64,000 nucleotides of DNA from Bimuria novae-zelandiae CBS 107.79 (GCA_010015655.1 ML976657.1:1303654-1367653), one strand, 5' to 3'; shown: positions 10,810-23,494, counted from the stretch's first letter. Notes: generated by a model not told the origin, from the letters alone. A program made the numbers and translations.

Positions 10810-13800
10810 AGCATGCATTCCTCCGTGCTGCAACTACGTCAACACAATCGAAAGTCACCACACCAGTTTGGCTACGGGAACCTAACTGCTGCCCTGATTC
10901 AGCCGCCTAATCTCGTCACGCAGACAGCACTGTGGATCAACATTCACTGCAGTGCGATGTGCAATCATGAGTGGTGCATGCGGTCATCTACCAGGGCGCC
11001 AGCGGATTCAAAACGCGATACCCGCTCCGAGCAAGAAAAGGCTGAATTTTCTACGGTGGAGATACCGTTCAGCGTGCTTACTCGAGAGCCGTTGACTTGG
11101 GCCGGCCGGTTATATACAGGGGTCGCTGCAGGTGTGCTTCGAGAAGGTCACCACAGCTTTTAGGGGCTTGGATGCATTCGTACCTCCGATGCTGCATGGG
11201 ATTGACACGCGTCATCGCGAACTCAGGGACAGGTCGGGTCATATGATGAGAAGTGGTTACCCGAATACCTCAAGGCTGTGGCTTCATGGAGTAGAAGACT
11301 ATCACGCGACGCTCGGAGTACCAGACACGCAATTGACCTATTGGCTTCAATGCAAGCATATTCATTGATCATGCAACAATGTATTTCCCACCTCCATGTC
11401 ACAGTTCAAACATGCCACATGTACCTCACCGAGGTACCCTCCCATCGCACCCCCGCGCCCCAATCTCCCTCAAATTAAAGAACCTTCTCTGCGTCTTCCA
11501 TCCTCGCGCTCGTGCATGGAGCACCGTCCCCGCGCTCGCCTACCATAGGCCCTACAAGGATCAGGGTTGCATGTGCCGCTCCAGAACCCCCGTCTGCACC
11601 CCGCAGGACGCCAGCCTGGCTGGGTTGCGCAGTTTATCCTGTAACCGGGGTGCGGCTGCGTTGGCGCGGCTTCTGGAAAATGCAATAGAAGGATTGAAGC
11701 GCCGTGTATGCAGGGGCGGAGGGGGCGCGGATTGGTGTAGGGTGTAATGAAGGAAAGTTTGGGCGGAGGGTTGGGGTGCCGTTGGGCCGAAGGGCAGATG
11801 ATGAAGAGGAGTTGATGAAGAGGAGTGGGCTGTGGTGGTCTGTGACGATGACGAAGAGGAACGGGAGTGCACGGGCAGTGTTTGTTAGAAGAGATTGTTA
11901 GGGGAGTTGCTTGGACGTAGATATGGGATTGCGATGGTGAAGTCTTGATAAAATTGATGGACTTCGTGGTTTTGCGACCTTGTGTACATCCAGAGCGGGC
12001 CAATCAGCGCATGCATGAGACAAAGACTCGCGCATCGCGAAAAACCCTCACTAACGCGTCTCATGACACCGTGAAGCCGCCGTACTCGCATTCGCACAAC
12101 GCTGCTTGCCCCAACACACCAGCAACGCGCGCATCAGCCATAGCATGGCGACATGCGGATCTACAGGGCACCCGAGTGCGGTGATCTGTGAATCGGAAGA
12201 AATCGAGGTGGCGCTGCTAATGCGCGTGCGCTGTGCTGACCTGCATGAGACCGTTCGCGCTGCAGCCACGGCATTTTCGCTGAGACACAATTTTTCCGCC
12301 AACATCGCGCGACCATCATCAACGCCACAGAAAACCCGCCTTCATCGAAGCCTTCTTCGATGGAACTAGCGAAAAGTCTCACCATCCTACGCTCGTGTTG
12401 GGCCTGCGGTCTTATACGTAAGAGTGAAGGTTCTACGGAACATGCCGGGCGCAAGCCCTTATGTAGTATTAGAGCTCGAAGAGGGCGAGCTGGAGAGGTA
12501 TTCTCGCGCGGGTGCATACGATGGGTGCATTATCCATCGGTGAGGCCACTGGAGACGCGGTTCGTTGACTGGACTGTCTAGCTTGCACTTGCTTACACGC
12601 GTGATGCAGCATGAGTGAGTAAAATGCCACGTCTCGTCTCGCTCATGCACCCGGGTAAAAGTCCTGGATTCTGGTAGCGAATGCCCACCCCCCTCTGCTC
12701 GCTGCATCGTTCCACGTCCACACCCGGCTTCAGCGACGCGTGGGGAGCTAAAACGCGCCTTCAAGGTTGGGACTCAAACCTCAGGTCGTGGCCGTATCAT
12801 TGGAACCCGTGTGCAGTCCGGCAATGCGCGGTATATACGGCAATGTATGGTGCTGGGTGGAGGAAACGGAGGGCTTACTACTTCTGGCATGTACATGTCG
12901 CGTCGATATTGCATGGCTATATAAGTACCGCGTCGTTCCGCGTGATGTCACTGTTAAATTGCCGTACACTGGAGTCATGTGAGCATTTGTATATTAGGTC
13001 TACTAAGGTAATCTTGTGCACTTCTAGAAATATGCAAGGGCAAGGACAAGAGCCGTTTTTACTGAGTTGCTATGGGGAGGGTTGGTGTGATATAGCCGGT
13101 AGGCGAGTCATTAAGGGTTTGGGGTACTTTGATAATACGTGGAGTACGTGGTACTTCAATTTGAGGCTGAGGATCTTAAGAGATGCAGAGTGTGTGACCA
13201 AGAGATTGCCTAGCCTTCTCGTCTCGCACGGGAAGGTGCGTGACTGAGCGCGGTCTGCGGTGGAGTGAAGCAGAGCAGAAGGGCACTCTGAACGTGACTT
13301 GAAGTCCATACGTAATGTACGGCTTGTCTGACGCATCCGTCTCGTACGTACGCGTGTCATGGTATTTACTATGATAGAGTATGACAGGCTCACATCTTGC
13401 ATTAGGGATCTACCATAGGTACCATCCACATTTCAACACCAAACCGGGTGCAACAATCGTGGAACGGCCCGTAAGCCAGCTGATGACGAGAAGTCTCTCT
13501 CCGTCCCTCGCTTGTAGCGGATACAACAAACACTCGATCCTTCCAATGTACAGCCGTAGCGCTCTCCTAGCCCACCGCAGCACTGCTGCCCAACACCCAG
13601 GTCCAGTCTGACCTGCATGTTAATCTGACGCTTTCTGTACCTGCATTCTCGTATCCGACACACTAGATCCGCGTACGACACTGAAGTATATAATTGCCCT
13701 AATATAATCGGGTGCCGAGGTACCAATGGCGGTGGGGAAGTGACGTTGTCAATATGGAAGTAAAATGAACTGTGGAGATCGCTTCGGGTTTACACGTCAG

Positions 13801-14469
13801 GTGCTTGTTTGTAAGCGGTGTCTGTACGGTCAACTCAAAGTGGGAAGGTAGTGGGTCTGGGGTAAGGTATGTATAGGGTGGAGGGATTGGGTGACGGGAG
13901 TGATATACGGTGATGCAGGTGATATGAATTTGGACATAGGATGATCGTGCGGGGCTCCGCATAGATCTACAATGGGCGTTTTGTGGTGCCTGGAGAGGTT
14001 GAACGTAGATAGTGGCAAATAATTGTAAGCGTTTGGACATGCTGGTGCTCCTCGCTCTTGTGCACGTGTGCAGTTAGGAACCGTTCTCGGAGCTTACTTT
14101 GTGAACTGCATAGATATCCAAGTCACGTCTAGATACATGAAAATCTGGTGAACAATATTATTAAGAATGATGTAACTCAATGGCGATGGGAATGACAATA
14201 TCGTTCGAGTCGTCTCGTATATGAAATCCCGATCCCTTCCCATCCTTTCCCCTCACATATACTTCAGGACACCACTTTGACTGATACATTCTCTCCGAAG
14301 CTATATGCGTGTCTTGCTCTAAAGCTCCAAAAGTTAGAGCAGTTTTTGCCATGGATTGAAAGTTCGACATTGCCTATATGGGGTTTTACAATGTATTTCG
14401 AGTATGAAAATCTTTCTGGTGTAACTCATGGGCAAAGCGGGACATTTTCCATCTAACTATATTGTACGA
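10810..14469. other. Gene-free intergenic region
   Basis: About 3.7 kb of moderate base composition. Open frames are short, overlap on both strands and show no recognisable domain, signal peptide or convincing splice structure. No tRNA or rRNA was seen. The right end grades into the tandem array that starts near 14470. Confidence 0.5.
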
Positions 14470-17150
14470 ACCGGAAGTATAAGTACCTTAATTTTGCACT
14501 TCTGCATTCCTCTCCACACAACCACTGAGACCTTTGGTCTTTACTAAAAAGTATTTGAATAGCTGTCTATGTGCTTTCTTGGTGAGTAATGGAAGGAGAA
14601 TCAAATCCTTTCAGGCGTCGTGTTCGAGCTTCTTTTCTTTCGCATTTAAAACAGCCGAGACGTTCCAAAATTGCTTCTGCAATCTTCTCGTTGATAAAAA
14701 GCCATCGTTTGGTGCAACGTGGATTTGATATCTTCTCAAATCCGTGCTGTAGAAGTCTATGTTCTGCATGCTCTGCACCGGACCGAAATACGTAGCTTTC
14801 ACACTCACGCGACGCTGCGGGAAGTCCAAACCTCGAAGCACGGATTTCATGTGTGGTTCGATGCTATAAATCTCAAAGAACTCCTGCTACTCTTTTACCT
14901 GCACTTTCAATCCTCTAGCTGGGCTTAAAAAACGTGGGACACACTTTCTATGTGCCCGGTTACAGATGCACTTCGTGTGTGACCATGACGTGCGAAGGGT
15001 TGCTTGCGTCCATCCAAAAAAAGGCAGAGATGAATTACATGATATCTCCACTAGTACAAGCTTCAAGATTCAGCGAGGCAGGACTGTAACCGATCTCCCA
15101 CATCGTCTTTGCACATGTGATACTCCGCACCATCACCACAAAACATTACAGCCGTCCGACCCGGAACCAACTTGGCCGCCAACTATAAAGTCTCAAGAAT
15201 CAGCACAGCTTCCACTCTTCACACAACCTGTGCTTCTTCCGCAGTGACTAGAATCTATGAGCGTCGAATTGATGTGTTTGCTCTACAAAACACAAGATAG
15301 GACTTCTATGATTCGGTGGAGGTAGCTAGTCTTAGTACTAAAAATCTCGATCCCAACACGCCATGTGCTTCGTTCTAGAATCTGCACCAAACTCCTGCCA
15401 TGGATCCAGTGGTGGGAGCAAGGCTTGGTACCATACTAAAAAGAGCCCCCAAAGACAAAAATGTCTTGCGCGACTCTGCGCGGCTCAAAGCTCCACCCTC
15501 AGATGTCTGTGGACGCTCTTTGACTTCAAAGGTTTCCATGATGTACATCATCAACATCAATCATGAAGCCTACGGCCTCTTTGTGAGATGAGACGGACGA
15601 CGTGTATAAAAGACCCCAAAGTTACCAGTATTCCCTTCTTCACAACATCCTCTGCCCTGGTGGGAACTAAAAAGATAGTGCAAAGGCCCCATGTGCTCTT
15701 CTCTAAAAATCGACACTCAAAAGGTGGATGGAGTGAGCCGCGGTGGCGCGCGGCACTAAAATCTGGGAGGACTTCTCGCCATGGATTGACCGAGAGCGCG
15801 TACATAAAACCTACCGCTCATTCCCAAGCTGGATTTCTTCACACAACCATTGGAATTCCTCATGCCAACGAAGTGACTAAAAAAGTCTTGGATGGAACAA
15901 AGCTATTTGCCGCTCTCTCAAAAGCACTGCGCTATTGTCGGCGGGGCCGGCAGACTTTGTACTCAAAATACGGATGATATATGGGCATGGCTTGACCGAG
16001 ACCGCGCATATAAAACCCACCTTCATCCCCAGGCTTCCTTTCTTCACCCACTTTCTCCGTCCAGTGCGGGAACTAAAATCTCAGAGTTCAGAGCCTCATG
16101 TGCTCTTCTCTAAAATAATGGAAGTGCAGTACCATGGAGTGAGCCGCAGCGGCTGTCCCGGCACTAAAAACCCACGTACCCTTAACCCATGACTTGACCG
16201 GGAGCGCATATGAAACCTGCCTTTGTCCCCAGGCCTCCTTCCTTCGCACACCTTTTCTTCATAGTGTAGGAACTAAAATCCTGGATTTGAAAATTTTATG
16301 TGCTCTTCGCCAAAAACGGAGATAGCGGGTATCTATGGTGTAAACGGGGCGAAGGGAACTATGTACTAAGAACCTTGAATACGGCGTTCCATGCGTTGCC
16401 TGAGGGCGCATATAAAACCCACCTTGTTCCCTGGGCCTCCGTTCTTTACACACTTCCTCTTTCTGCATAGGAACTAAAAGTACAGCTCATGTGCTCCTCT
16501 CTAAAAAGTATGACTTTTTGTCAGCTCATGGAGTGATCCGTGAGAAGCGGGCTCTGTATCAAAAGTACCGACAATAGACATATGGCTTGACCGGGAGCGC
16601 GCTTATAAAATCACCACGGAGAACTCGGTCTTCGCTCCCATACCTTCCCCACCTTATGTAGGAACTAAAGCCCAATGATGTTTGAACCCATGTGTTTCTT
16701 TCTAGAAACACATAGAAAACATGCATAATGGAGTGAGCTGGGAGCAGCAGTCTCTATATCAAAAACACCACAACCCTAGACATGGCTTGACCAAGAGCGC
16801 TTATAAAACTACCGCGAAGAACTCGATCTTTCCCCTCACACCTCCTCCTTCCCAGTTAGGACCTAAATTCAATGCTGTTGAAGATATGTGCTCCTCCTCT
16901 CTAAAATCACGATTTAGATCTTCATGGAGTAGGCCGCAGCGGCAGCCTCTATAATACTGTAAAAACGACGGAACAGTATATCATGGTTTGACTGAGAGCG
17001 TACATATAAAATCCCTGCGGAGAACTTCCTTTACAACTCTACTTCCTCCAAAAGGACTAAAATTACCGAGCTCTATCGCCATGTGCTCTTCTCCAAAATG
17101 TCGAGGAGAAACCTTTTATGGAGCGAGCCGTGAGCAACGACGTGACACCA
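14470..17150 (+). repeat. Degenerate ~200 bp tandem array with TATA-box units
   Basis: Each typical unit contains, in order: GGCTTGACCGAGAGCGC, a TATA box (TATAAAAC), a 50-60 nt C/T-rich tract often containing TTCTTCACAC, the motif GGAACTAAAA, CATGTGCTCTTCTCTAAAA, then CATGGAGTGAGCCGCAGCGG ending in ACTAAAA. TATA-like boxes lie at 15605, 15803 (CATAAAA), 16009, 16209 (TATGAAA), 16411, 16604, 16802 and 17005, spacing 193-206 bp. More degenerate units extend left (boxes at about 14478, 14867 and 15183). No reading frame is conserved between units. The layout resembles a tandem series of core promoters or small non-coding transcription units. A related array in opposite orientation lies at 31.7-33.6 kb. 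Confidence 0.85.
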
Positions 17151-17691
17151 AAAAGATACGAGGACGAGTATGATGGCTTGGCCGAGATTGGGTACTCTAC
17201 TTTGGCATGGAATGCGTCTTTTGCGAAGTTGAAATTTTCTGGTAGACGTGATGATGATGCCGTGCATCACTCCTTCGCGATGCAGAAGCTCTGGAGCCCC
17301 CGGGGCCCGGCCGGAAGCACGTGATCTATTTCGCTCTCGCATGTTTAGGCCTCCTCGCGGAGATTACATCGGACCTCGCACTCCCACAATTTTCCGAAAA
17401 GAATCGCCCGTGACGTGTGCTTCATACTCTTGTTTTGCACCATCGCACAGTGAAACAGGATTTCAAATCTCATACGTGACAAGAAATCTTGATTTGAACA
17501 TTGTAGCACAACGCATGCCATTTACATGAACGACAGTTTGAAAAGTAGTAGAACTATAGAATGTAATATATGCCCAAACACTAGCCATCTACCCAGCGCC
17601 AAAGCAAACAAAACGACCATTCACATGCAATTAAACCTATACAATAACCCCTCAAATCAAGTGACCCGGTCGGGCAAGAAGAGCAACGCGC
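17151..17691. other. Intergenic, 3' side of the secreted protein gene
   Basis: About 540 bases between the repeat array and the 3' end of the minus-strand secreted protein gene. A last degraded array unit may reach about 17240. Nothing else was recognised. Confidence 0.5.
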
Positions 17692-20325
17692 TTACTGCGG
17701 CCAAACGAACACACTCGCCTGCGTCGGCCTTACACGCTTCTCAAGCGTAGTCTTAGTGCACGACGTGGTAGCCGGGGTCGGTGCCGAGGTAGTAGTCGGG
17801 AGAGGCTCCGCAGCGGAGGATGGTGCTTCGGCGCTGGGACCATCCTGGTAGCCGTCGTGGCCGGGCGCGGCAGGCAGTGCGGTCTCGTTGGGGTTCGCGG
17901 CGGTTTGGATGGAGTAGACGCCACCAGGTGGGACGACAGCTTCGGCTGAAGATGATACCCCAGTCTCGCCGGTGTTGTAGGAACCAGTAGGCTCGATGGG
18001 TGCGGCCGTGGTGACGGGCTCCTTGGGTGGGTTTGCGACGGTCTGGATGGAGTAGATGCCGGAGGCTTCGGCGCCGCCTGTTGGGTATGTCCCAGAAGGA
18101 GTGACCGCGGGAGCGTTGCCGGTTGGGATAGACAGAGATGGTTCCTCAGCGACGGCAGAGCTTGAAGGTGTCTCACCGCTGCCGCTGTTGTATCCGTTGC
18201 CTGACGGTTCGACAGGAGTAGCTGATGGCTCCTCAGCAGCGGCAGTAGTTGAAGGTGTCTCACCACTGCCGTTGTTGTATCCATTACTTGAGGGTACTTC
18301 GACTGGGGTGGCAGAAGGTTGCTCAGCGGCGGCAGTAGTGGAAGGAGTCTCGCCCTCACCGTTGTTGTAACCGTTTCCAGAAGGCACCTCGACTGGAGTA
18401 GCAGAGGGCTGCTGAGCATCCGCAGTGGTGGAGGGAGTCTCACCCTCGCCATTGTTATATCCATTTCCAGATGCCACCTCGACGGGAGTAGCGGACGGTT
18501 GCTCAGCGGCAGCAGAGGTGGATGGCAATTCTCCCTCACCATTGTTGTATCCATTGCCTGAAGGTTCAACCGGTGTAGCAGACCCTTCTTCAGCGGCAGC
18601 AGTAGACGAGGGAATCTCATCACCATTGCTGTATCCGTTGCCCGAGGGTTCAACCGGAGCGACTTCGCTGGTTGAGGTGAGATCTGACGAAGAGTAGATG
18701 CCCGAAGGCTGTTCGCCGCCGGTGGGATACGTTCCAGCTGGAGTAACTGCAGGTGCATCACCGGTCGGGATAGAGATGGAGGGCTCTTCAGGGGAGATAG
18801 TGGTCGAGGCGTCAATGTCAGAGCTGGCTTCACCCTCACCACCATACGAGTTTGATGGTTCAGCTGGCGCAGCAGTGGTCGAAGCTACGACATCCGAGCC
18901 GTTGGCACCTTCACCCGTACCAGATCCGGACGAAGGCACAAGGACAGGAGTAACAATGGCGATGATCGTGGAATTGACACCTGATTCACTTTGGCCGTAC
19001 GAGCCCGAGGGCTCGATTGGTAACGCAGTTCTTGTGGGAAGAACACCGGTTCCAGGAGCAGTGCCAACAGCAGTCCCAGGTGCACTGCCAGAGGCAGTTC
19101 CGTGGTATGGGTTGGTTCCATTGCCTGCATTGTAGGATGGCGTTGCGCCGGGAGCGAAAGGCGTACGGGTTGGGAGGTGGGTACCAGGAGTAGTGATGGA
19201 GGGCACGTCAGATTCAACTGACTCATCCTCATCCTCAGGTAGCTCCTCCTCAGGTGCTTCGGTCTCATCCTCAGGCTCCTCGGTCTCATCTTCAGGCAGC
19301 TCGTCCTCTGGCAGTTCGGTCTCGTCCTCAGGAACTTCATCCTCAGGAGCCTCATCCTCAGGAACTTCAGTCTCATCTTCAGGTACCTCCTCCTCTGGCG
19401 TTTCGGTCTCATCCTCAGGCTCCTCGGTCTCATCTTCAGGCAGCTCGTCCTCTGGCAGTTCGGTCTCGTCCTCAGGAACTTCATCCTCAGGAGCCTCATC
19501 CTCAGGAACTTCAGTCTCATCTTCAGGTACCTCCTCCTCTGGCGTTTCGGTCTCATCTTCGGGTACTTCCTCCTCTGGTACCTCTGTCTCGTCTTCGGGC
19601 ACTTCCTCCTCACCCTCCTCGGGCACTTCTTCTTCAGGAGTCTCGGCCTCAGGAGTAGCCGTCGGCGCAGAGAGATCCTCGTAGCCGTAACGCGTCTTGT
19701 AGTAATCGGCGTTAAAAGTCCCAATGTTGATCGGCTTCCTCTTGAAAAGACCACCAATCTTATCAAGAATGCCCACGGCCTCCGTAGGCACCGCGGTCGG
19801 GAGCCCTGCAACAATCGAGGAGACTGGAATGTCGGACGCAATGGCCGCAATATCTGAAACGGAAGGGGCATCGCTAGGCAGCGTGGGTGTTCCAATGTGC
19901 AGAGGCAGCTTGTTGGTAGGCAGCTTATCGGTCAACTGGCTGATCTCGTAAAGTGCGCCGTCTACGGCCGCAGAGCCACCCCAGACATTCTTGTCAGAAA
20001 TGCACTGGTCGGTGATGGCATTAAGCACGCGGTGGCAGACCTCGGATGAGATCTTGGTCACTGCGTCCGGGAGAGTGATCTGGAAGTGCACTTGGTCGGC
20101 GTCGAGACCGAGGAGCTGGGCGATGCCATCGGCGTCCGGGACGAAGTTCTCGGGGTGGTCGCACACCTGGTCGACGGTGCTCTTGATCATGATGTCCATG
20201 GCAGAGGTCATTTCCTTGCCGAGACCCGGGATGGGAATCGACTCTTCCGCGCAGCGGATTTCGTCCGAAGCTGCGGCGAGCCCAAGCAGGGCCGCGAACA
20301 CGAAGGTCGTCTGAGGCGCCTTCAT
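17692..20325 (-). CDS. Secreted repeat-rich (mucin-like) surface protein
   Basis: An 877-residue single-exon product beginning MKAPQTTFVFAALLGLAAAS, a signal peptide. The frame is open to 20397, but the first 24 codons there lack signal character, so 20325 is chosen. After a cysteine-containing head (about residues 20-190) come an acidic block built of PEDE(T/V) and PEEEVPEDET repeats (about 230-400), then Ser/Thr/Pro/Gly-rich repeats of the type EPSGNGYNNGEGE-PSTTAAAEQPSATPV (at least seven degenerate copies). The tail has a Kex2-like KR and no clear C-terminal hydrophobic GPI-anchor segment. Such proteins usually sit in or on the cell wall or are released. No enzyme domain is seen. The repeats make the locus prone to length change. 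Confidence 0.8.
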   Translation of the reverse strand: MKAPQTTFVFAALLGLAAASDEIRCAEESIPIPGLGKEMTSAMDIMIKSTVDQVCDHPENFVPDADGIAQLLGLDADQVHFQITLPDAVTKISSEVCHRVLNAITDQCISDKNVWGGSAAVDGALYEISQLTDKLPTNKLPLHIGTPTLPSDAPSVSDIAAIASDIPVSSIVAGLPTAVPTEAVGILDKIGGLFKRKPINIGTFNADYYKTRYGYEDLSAPTATPEAETPEEEVPEEGEEEVPEDETEVPEEEVPEDETETPEEEVPEDETEVPEDEAPEDEVPEDETELPEDELPEDETEEPEDETETPEEEVPEDETEVPEDEAPEDEVPEDETELPEDELPEDETEEPEDETEAPEEELPEDEDESVESDVPSITTPGTHLPTRTPFAPGATPSYNAGNGTNPYHGTASGSAPGTAVGTAPGTGVLPTRTALPIEPSGSYGQSESGVNSTIIAIVTPVLVPSSGSGTGEGANGSDVVASTTAAPAEPSNSYGGEGEASSDIDASTTISPEEPSISIPTGDAPAVTPAGTYPTGGEQPSGIYSSSDLTSTSEVAPVEPSGNGYSNGDEIPSSTAAAEEGSATPVEPSGNGYNNGEGELPSTSAAAEQPSATPVEVASGNGYNNGEGETPSTTADAQQPSATPVEVPSGNGYNNGEGETPSTTAAAEQPSATPVEVPSSNGYNNGSGETPSTTAAAEEPSATPVEPSGNGYNSGSGETPSSSAVAEEPSLSIPTGNAPAVTPSGTYPTGGAEASGIYSIQTVANPPKEPVTTAAPIEPTGSYNTGETGVSSSAEAVVPPGGVYSIQTAANPNETALPAAPGHDGYQDGPSAEAPSSAAEPLPTTTSAPTPATTSCTKTTLEKRVRPTQASVFVWPQ
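19258..19545 (-). repeat. Perfect 144 bp tandem duplication inside the secreted protein gene
   Basis: Bases 19258-19401 and 19402-19545 appear identical by eye. The unit is 48 codons, so it preserves frame and duplicates the acidic PEDE repeat block. Identity implies recent duplication or conversion. Confidence 0.9.
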
Positions 20326-22243
20326 GTTTGCAAATGGGCAGCTTTGAGTACTAATGTAAAGACAACTGTAATAAATGATATTGCACGATGCTCGCAAGTG
20401 CAGGGATCAAACTGAAAAGAAAAAGAGTGGAATAGACCCAAGCGGTCAAACGAGTGACAGAAAAGAATGAATGGGTGAAGACAGCCTAGTGCTCCTGAAC
20501 AGAGACGGATGTACAGAGGCGCTGTATATAAGTGTAGGAAAATGAAGGCTAGACATTTGATCCTGGCCGATGGTAGGCCTGATTCGGGGTAGTGCTTCGC
20601 CGCCGGAGAGTGAGATTTGGCCCTACGGAGACGCTTCGATGTTTCAGGCCCTACGCGTATTAGCAAAACGAACTATGCTATTGTATGAATGTAGCCTATG
20701 AGACAGTCAGGATCCGGTGCCCCACTGCTCTTTCAAAAGTCCGGTTGCATGGTCGCCAGTTTCTGCGTCACGGCCACCGTCGAAGCCGTGTAAGCGCACC
20801 ATGCGTCGACATACCTGGTGGCAGCGACTCGCAATAGGAAACATTCTACACGGCAAAGGAGGGATTCGGTTAAGCAATAAAGGTTTGCACGATCTGGAGA
20901 TGTAAACGCACACTACAAACGTGGTGTTGGAAAGGAGATTTGATGGGAGGCTCAGCCACATCACTCCTACGCCCCAGGTTCGGACGGAAATCACGACTAG
21001 GCACGGTAAACCAAAACGGGTTAAAGCGCTTGCCTTCGCGCGAAGTTGCACCGCTTCGGTCCTGCCTTCCTCGTCATGTCTCACGATCTAGAATAAACTG
21101 TTTGGAGAATACGATTGTAAGGATCTACAGTTCTGCTTTCATATACTTTATACCACAGTCCGTTCCCGTTGTACACAGAGAACTTGTGTGTACTTCCATA
21201 CCAGACGTTCCCCCCGTAGATTATTAATTCGCCTTCCGTCTTTAGATCGCAGTGCTGATGCGATCCGAGCCGATGAACATGTCTGGGGTGCATGAGATGA
21301 TGGCGGAAGTTCATGAATAATCTCCCTCTTCTTGTCGCTGTTTTTTGGTAATAAGAACTACGCCTGGGTCTCCTTAGGAGCGTTAACGAAGAGTACGGAA
21401 CTTAGTTGGATATATGCGGAATAAACAAGCTAAATGGCCACTGAAAGGATAAGTGTCAATTACAACAGCTGTTTGATTGTAAGCGTGCTGTTAGCCACTT
21501 TTTCGCTGTGTTTTTCATCGACAGGCTCCGGTAAGAGCTTATGCACAGGCTCCAAGTCACCCGGGCTTTTCAGCGTAGGAAGGACGTACGACTGCTTCCT
21601 TGGTACGCCCCCACCCACTGGAGTTTCTGACTCTCCTCAGCAGCCTCAACAACCACAACGCGACTCGTAGGAAGGGCGTACGAGAGTTGGTCATTTGATT
21701 GAGCTGGGGTATCCACGAAGGACAGCACAGCGCCGCATGGAACGAAATCTCGAGTTCAAATATTGCTGCAGCTGTATAGTTTTCACCTCTCGGGGAAGAG
21801 TGTGAAGCCATCAGTGACAAGAAAGCAGGAGCATCCGCGGCGCAAGTGATTTGATAGGGTGGCTTGTAACGCAGGCACCTAGGTACCGCATATGTATCAG
21901 GACATGGCAGATGAGCTTGTCGATATGTAGCGGAGCCGCGCCGCAGTGGTAGGTGGTTGAGTCAAGTCTTGGCAGTGACGTATGCAGGGCGTAGTGCACT
22001 ATTTTTCGAGGTTGCATGCAGTGGTGGGGCAAGTGTATTCTTATGCGCCTGCCTATTCCACAACCTATATTTGGAGCAATACCGCGAACTTCTGAAGGTT
22101 CTCTACCCACGTTAAACTGCACAAGCTTCAAGATAGGCCGCAAACACAAAGCGCACCGCGGACAGCCGCCGCAAGGGAAGAACGGGCGCATCGCGGAAAA
22201 GGGCCGCAATAAGAACAGAGGCAAGGTTGGAAGACACGGCAAG
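20326..22243. other. Divergent intergenic region, secreted protein / HST2
   Basis: About 1.9 kb between two divergent genes. A TATA-like TATATAAG lies near 20523, about 200 bases upstream of the secreted protein start. No other gene, RNA or repeat was recognised. Confidence 0.5.
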
Positions 22244-23494
22244 ATGGGCCAGGACGAGTCGCACATGGTGGATGAGAACACGCCGCCGGAGACGCTGAAG
22301 AGCCGCACGCTGGAGGCGGTGGCCGAGTACATCAAGGATGGACGGGCGCGGCGCATCGTGGTCATGGTGAGTCTGTCGCGAACACGCGCGCTGTGGCTAT
22401 ACTGACTATGCATGCAGACGGGTGCTGGCATCAGCACATCCGCAGGCATTCCAGACTTTCGGTCGCCAGATACGGGCCTCTACGCCAACCTCGCGCGTCT
22501 CGATTTGCCATACGCCGAAGCCGTCTTCGATATCGGCTACTTTCGCAAGAACCCACTACCCTTCTACACCCTCGCCCAGGAGTTGTACCCGGGCAACTAC
22601 CGGCCGACCATCACCCATTCGTTTATCAATCTATTACACCAGAAAGGACTGCTGCTGAAGCTGTTCACGCAGAACATCGACTGTCTCGAGCGCGAGGCTA
22701 GTGTACCGGGAGACAAGATTGTAGAGGCACACGGCAGCTTCGCGCGGCAGAGTTGCATCGAATGCAAGACGCCCTATCCGCAAGACCTGATGAAGAAGGC
22801 AATCGCGGAGAAAACCGTCCCGACGTGCATCCAAGAAACATGCGACGGCCTCGTGAAGCCGGAGATTGTCTTCTTTGGCGAGCAGCTACCCGCCGATTTC
22901 TTTGAGAATCGTTCGCTGCCTTCCGAAGCCGATCTGTGCATAGTCATGGGTACAAGTCTCAGCGTCCATCCCTTCGCGTCGCTACCGATGATGTGTAGCC
23001 AAGGCACACCCCGAGTCTTGATAAACTCGGAGCAAGTGGGCGACATGGGCTCAAGAGCGGATGATGTCCTCCTAATTCAGGACTGCGATGCCGGAGTGAG
23101 GAGTCTTGCCAAAGCATGCGGCTGGCTTGAAGAGCTGGAGGGTCTTTGGGCACAGACCGCACGGCCAGGGCAACCAGAGGCGAAGAAGGCAGAAGAGGCA
23201 GCGAAGACTGGTGACGAGCGGCTGCAGGACGAGATCGACAAGCTCACCAAGGAGATTGATAAGAACCTGCAGGTCACCGATGACCAGCATACGTGGCTTG
23301 ATAATCACGTTGACACCAAGTTTGCGAGGATACCGGACGATGGACTGGGCGACGGTCCGACAGCACCTGTCCACCCAGGACGCGAGCCGAACCCACAGGA
23401 AACTAGACATGATACGACACCGGACGAGAGCGATCCTACTGACGATGGATTGCGCCATGTCTTCCCCTGGCTGGAAAAGAAGTCATCGCTCTAA
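22244..23494 (+). CDS. HST2: NAD-dependent protein deacetylase, HST2/SIRT2 type
   Basis: Class I sirtuin: removes acetyl groups from lysines using NAD, acting in cytoplasm and nucleus on histones and other proteins. Exons are 22244-22366 and 22418-23494 (intron GTGAGT...GCAG), 399 residues. Joined sequence reads VVM-TGAGISTSAGIPDFRSP, the NAD-binding loop. Then come TQNID, the catalytic His146 in EAHGSFA, and a zinc site of Cys154, Cys157, Cys178 and Cys183. The GTSLSVHPF and INSE motifs follow. A C-terminal extension (about residues 280-399) has a charged helical stretch (LQDEIDKLTKEIDKNLQ) and a low-complexity tail, as in fungal Hst2 proteins. The start at 22244 is chosen because the sequence before it is compositionally unlike sirtuin N-termini. 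It is convergent with the FAD monooxygenase. Confidence 0.92.

Noticed and set aside
10810..14469. Several 60-190 codon open frames (for example 11470-12003 minus and 12681-13247 plus).
   Set aside because: Unbiased composition, no domains, overlapping frames on both strands and no consistent splice sites; treated as chance.
17730..19895. Long open frames of 336-371 codons overlapping the secreted protein gene in a second minus-strand frame, and Ser-rich frames on the plus strand.
   Set aside because: They are frame shadows of codon-repetitive DNA: their repeats mirror the PEDE and PSGNGY repeats, and they lack signal peptides or splice structure.
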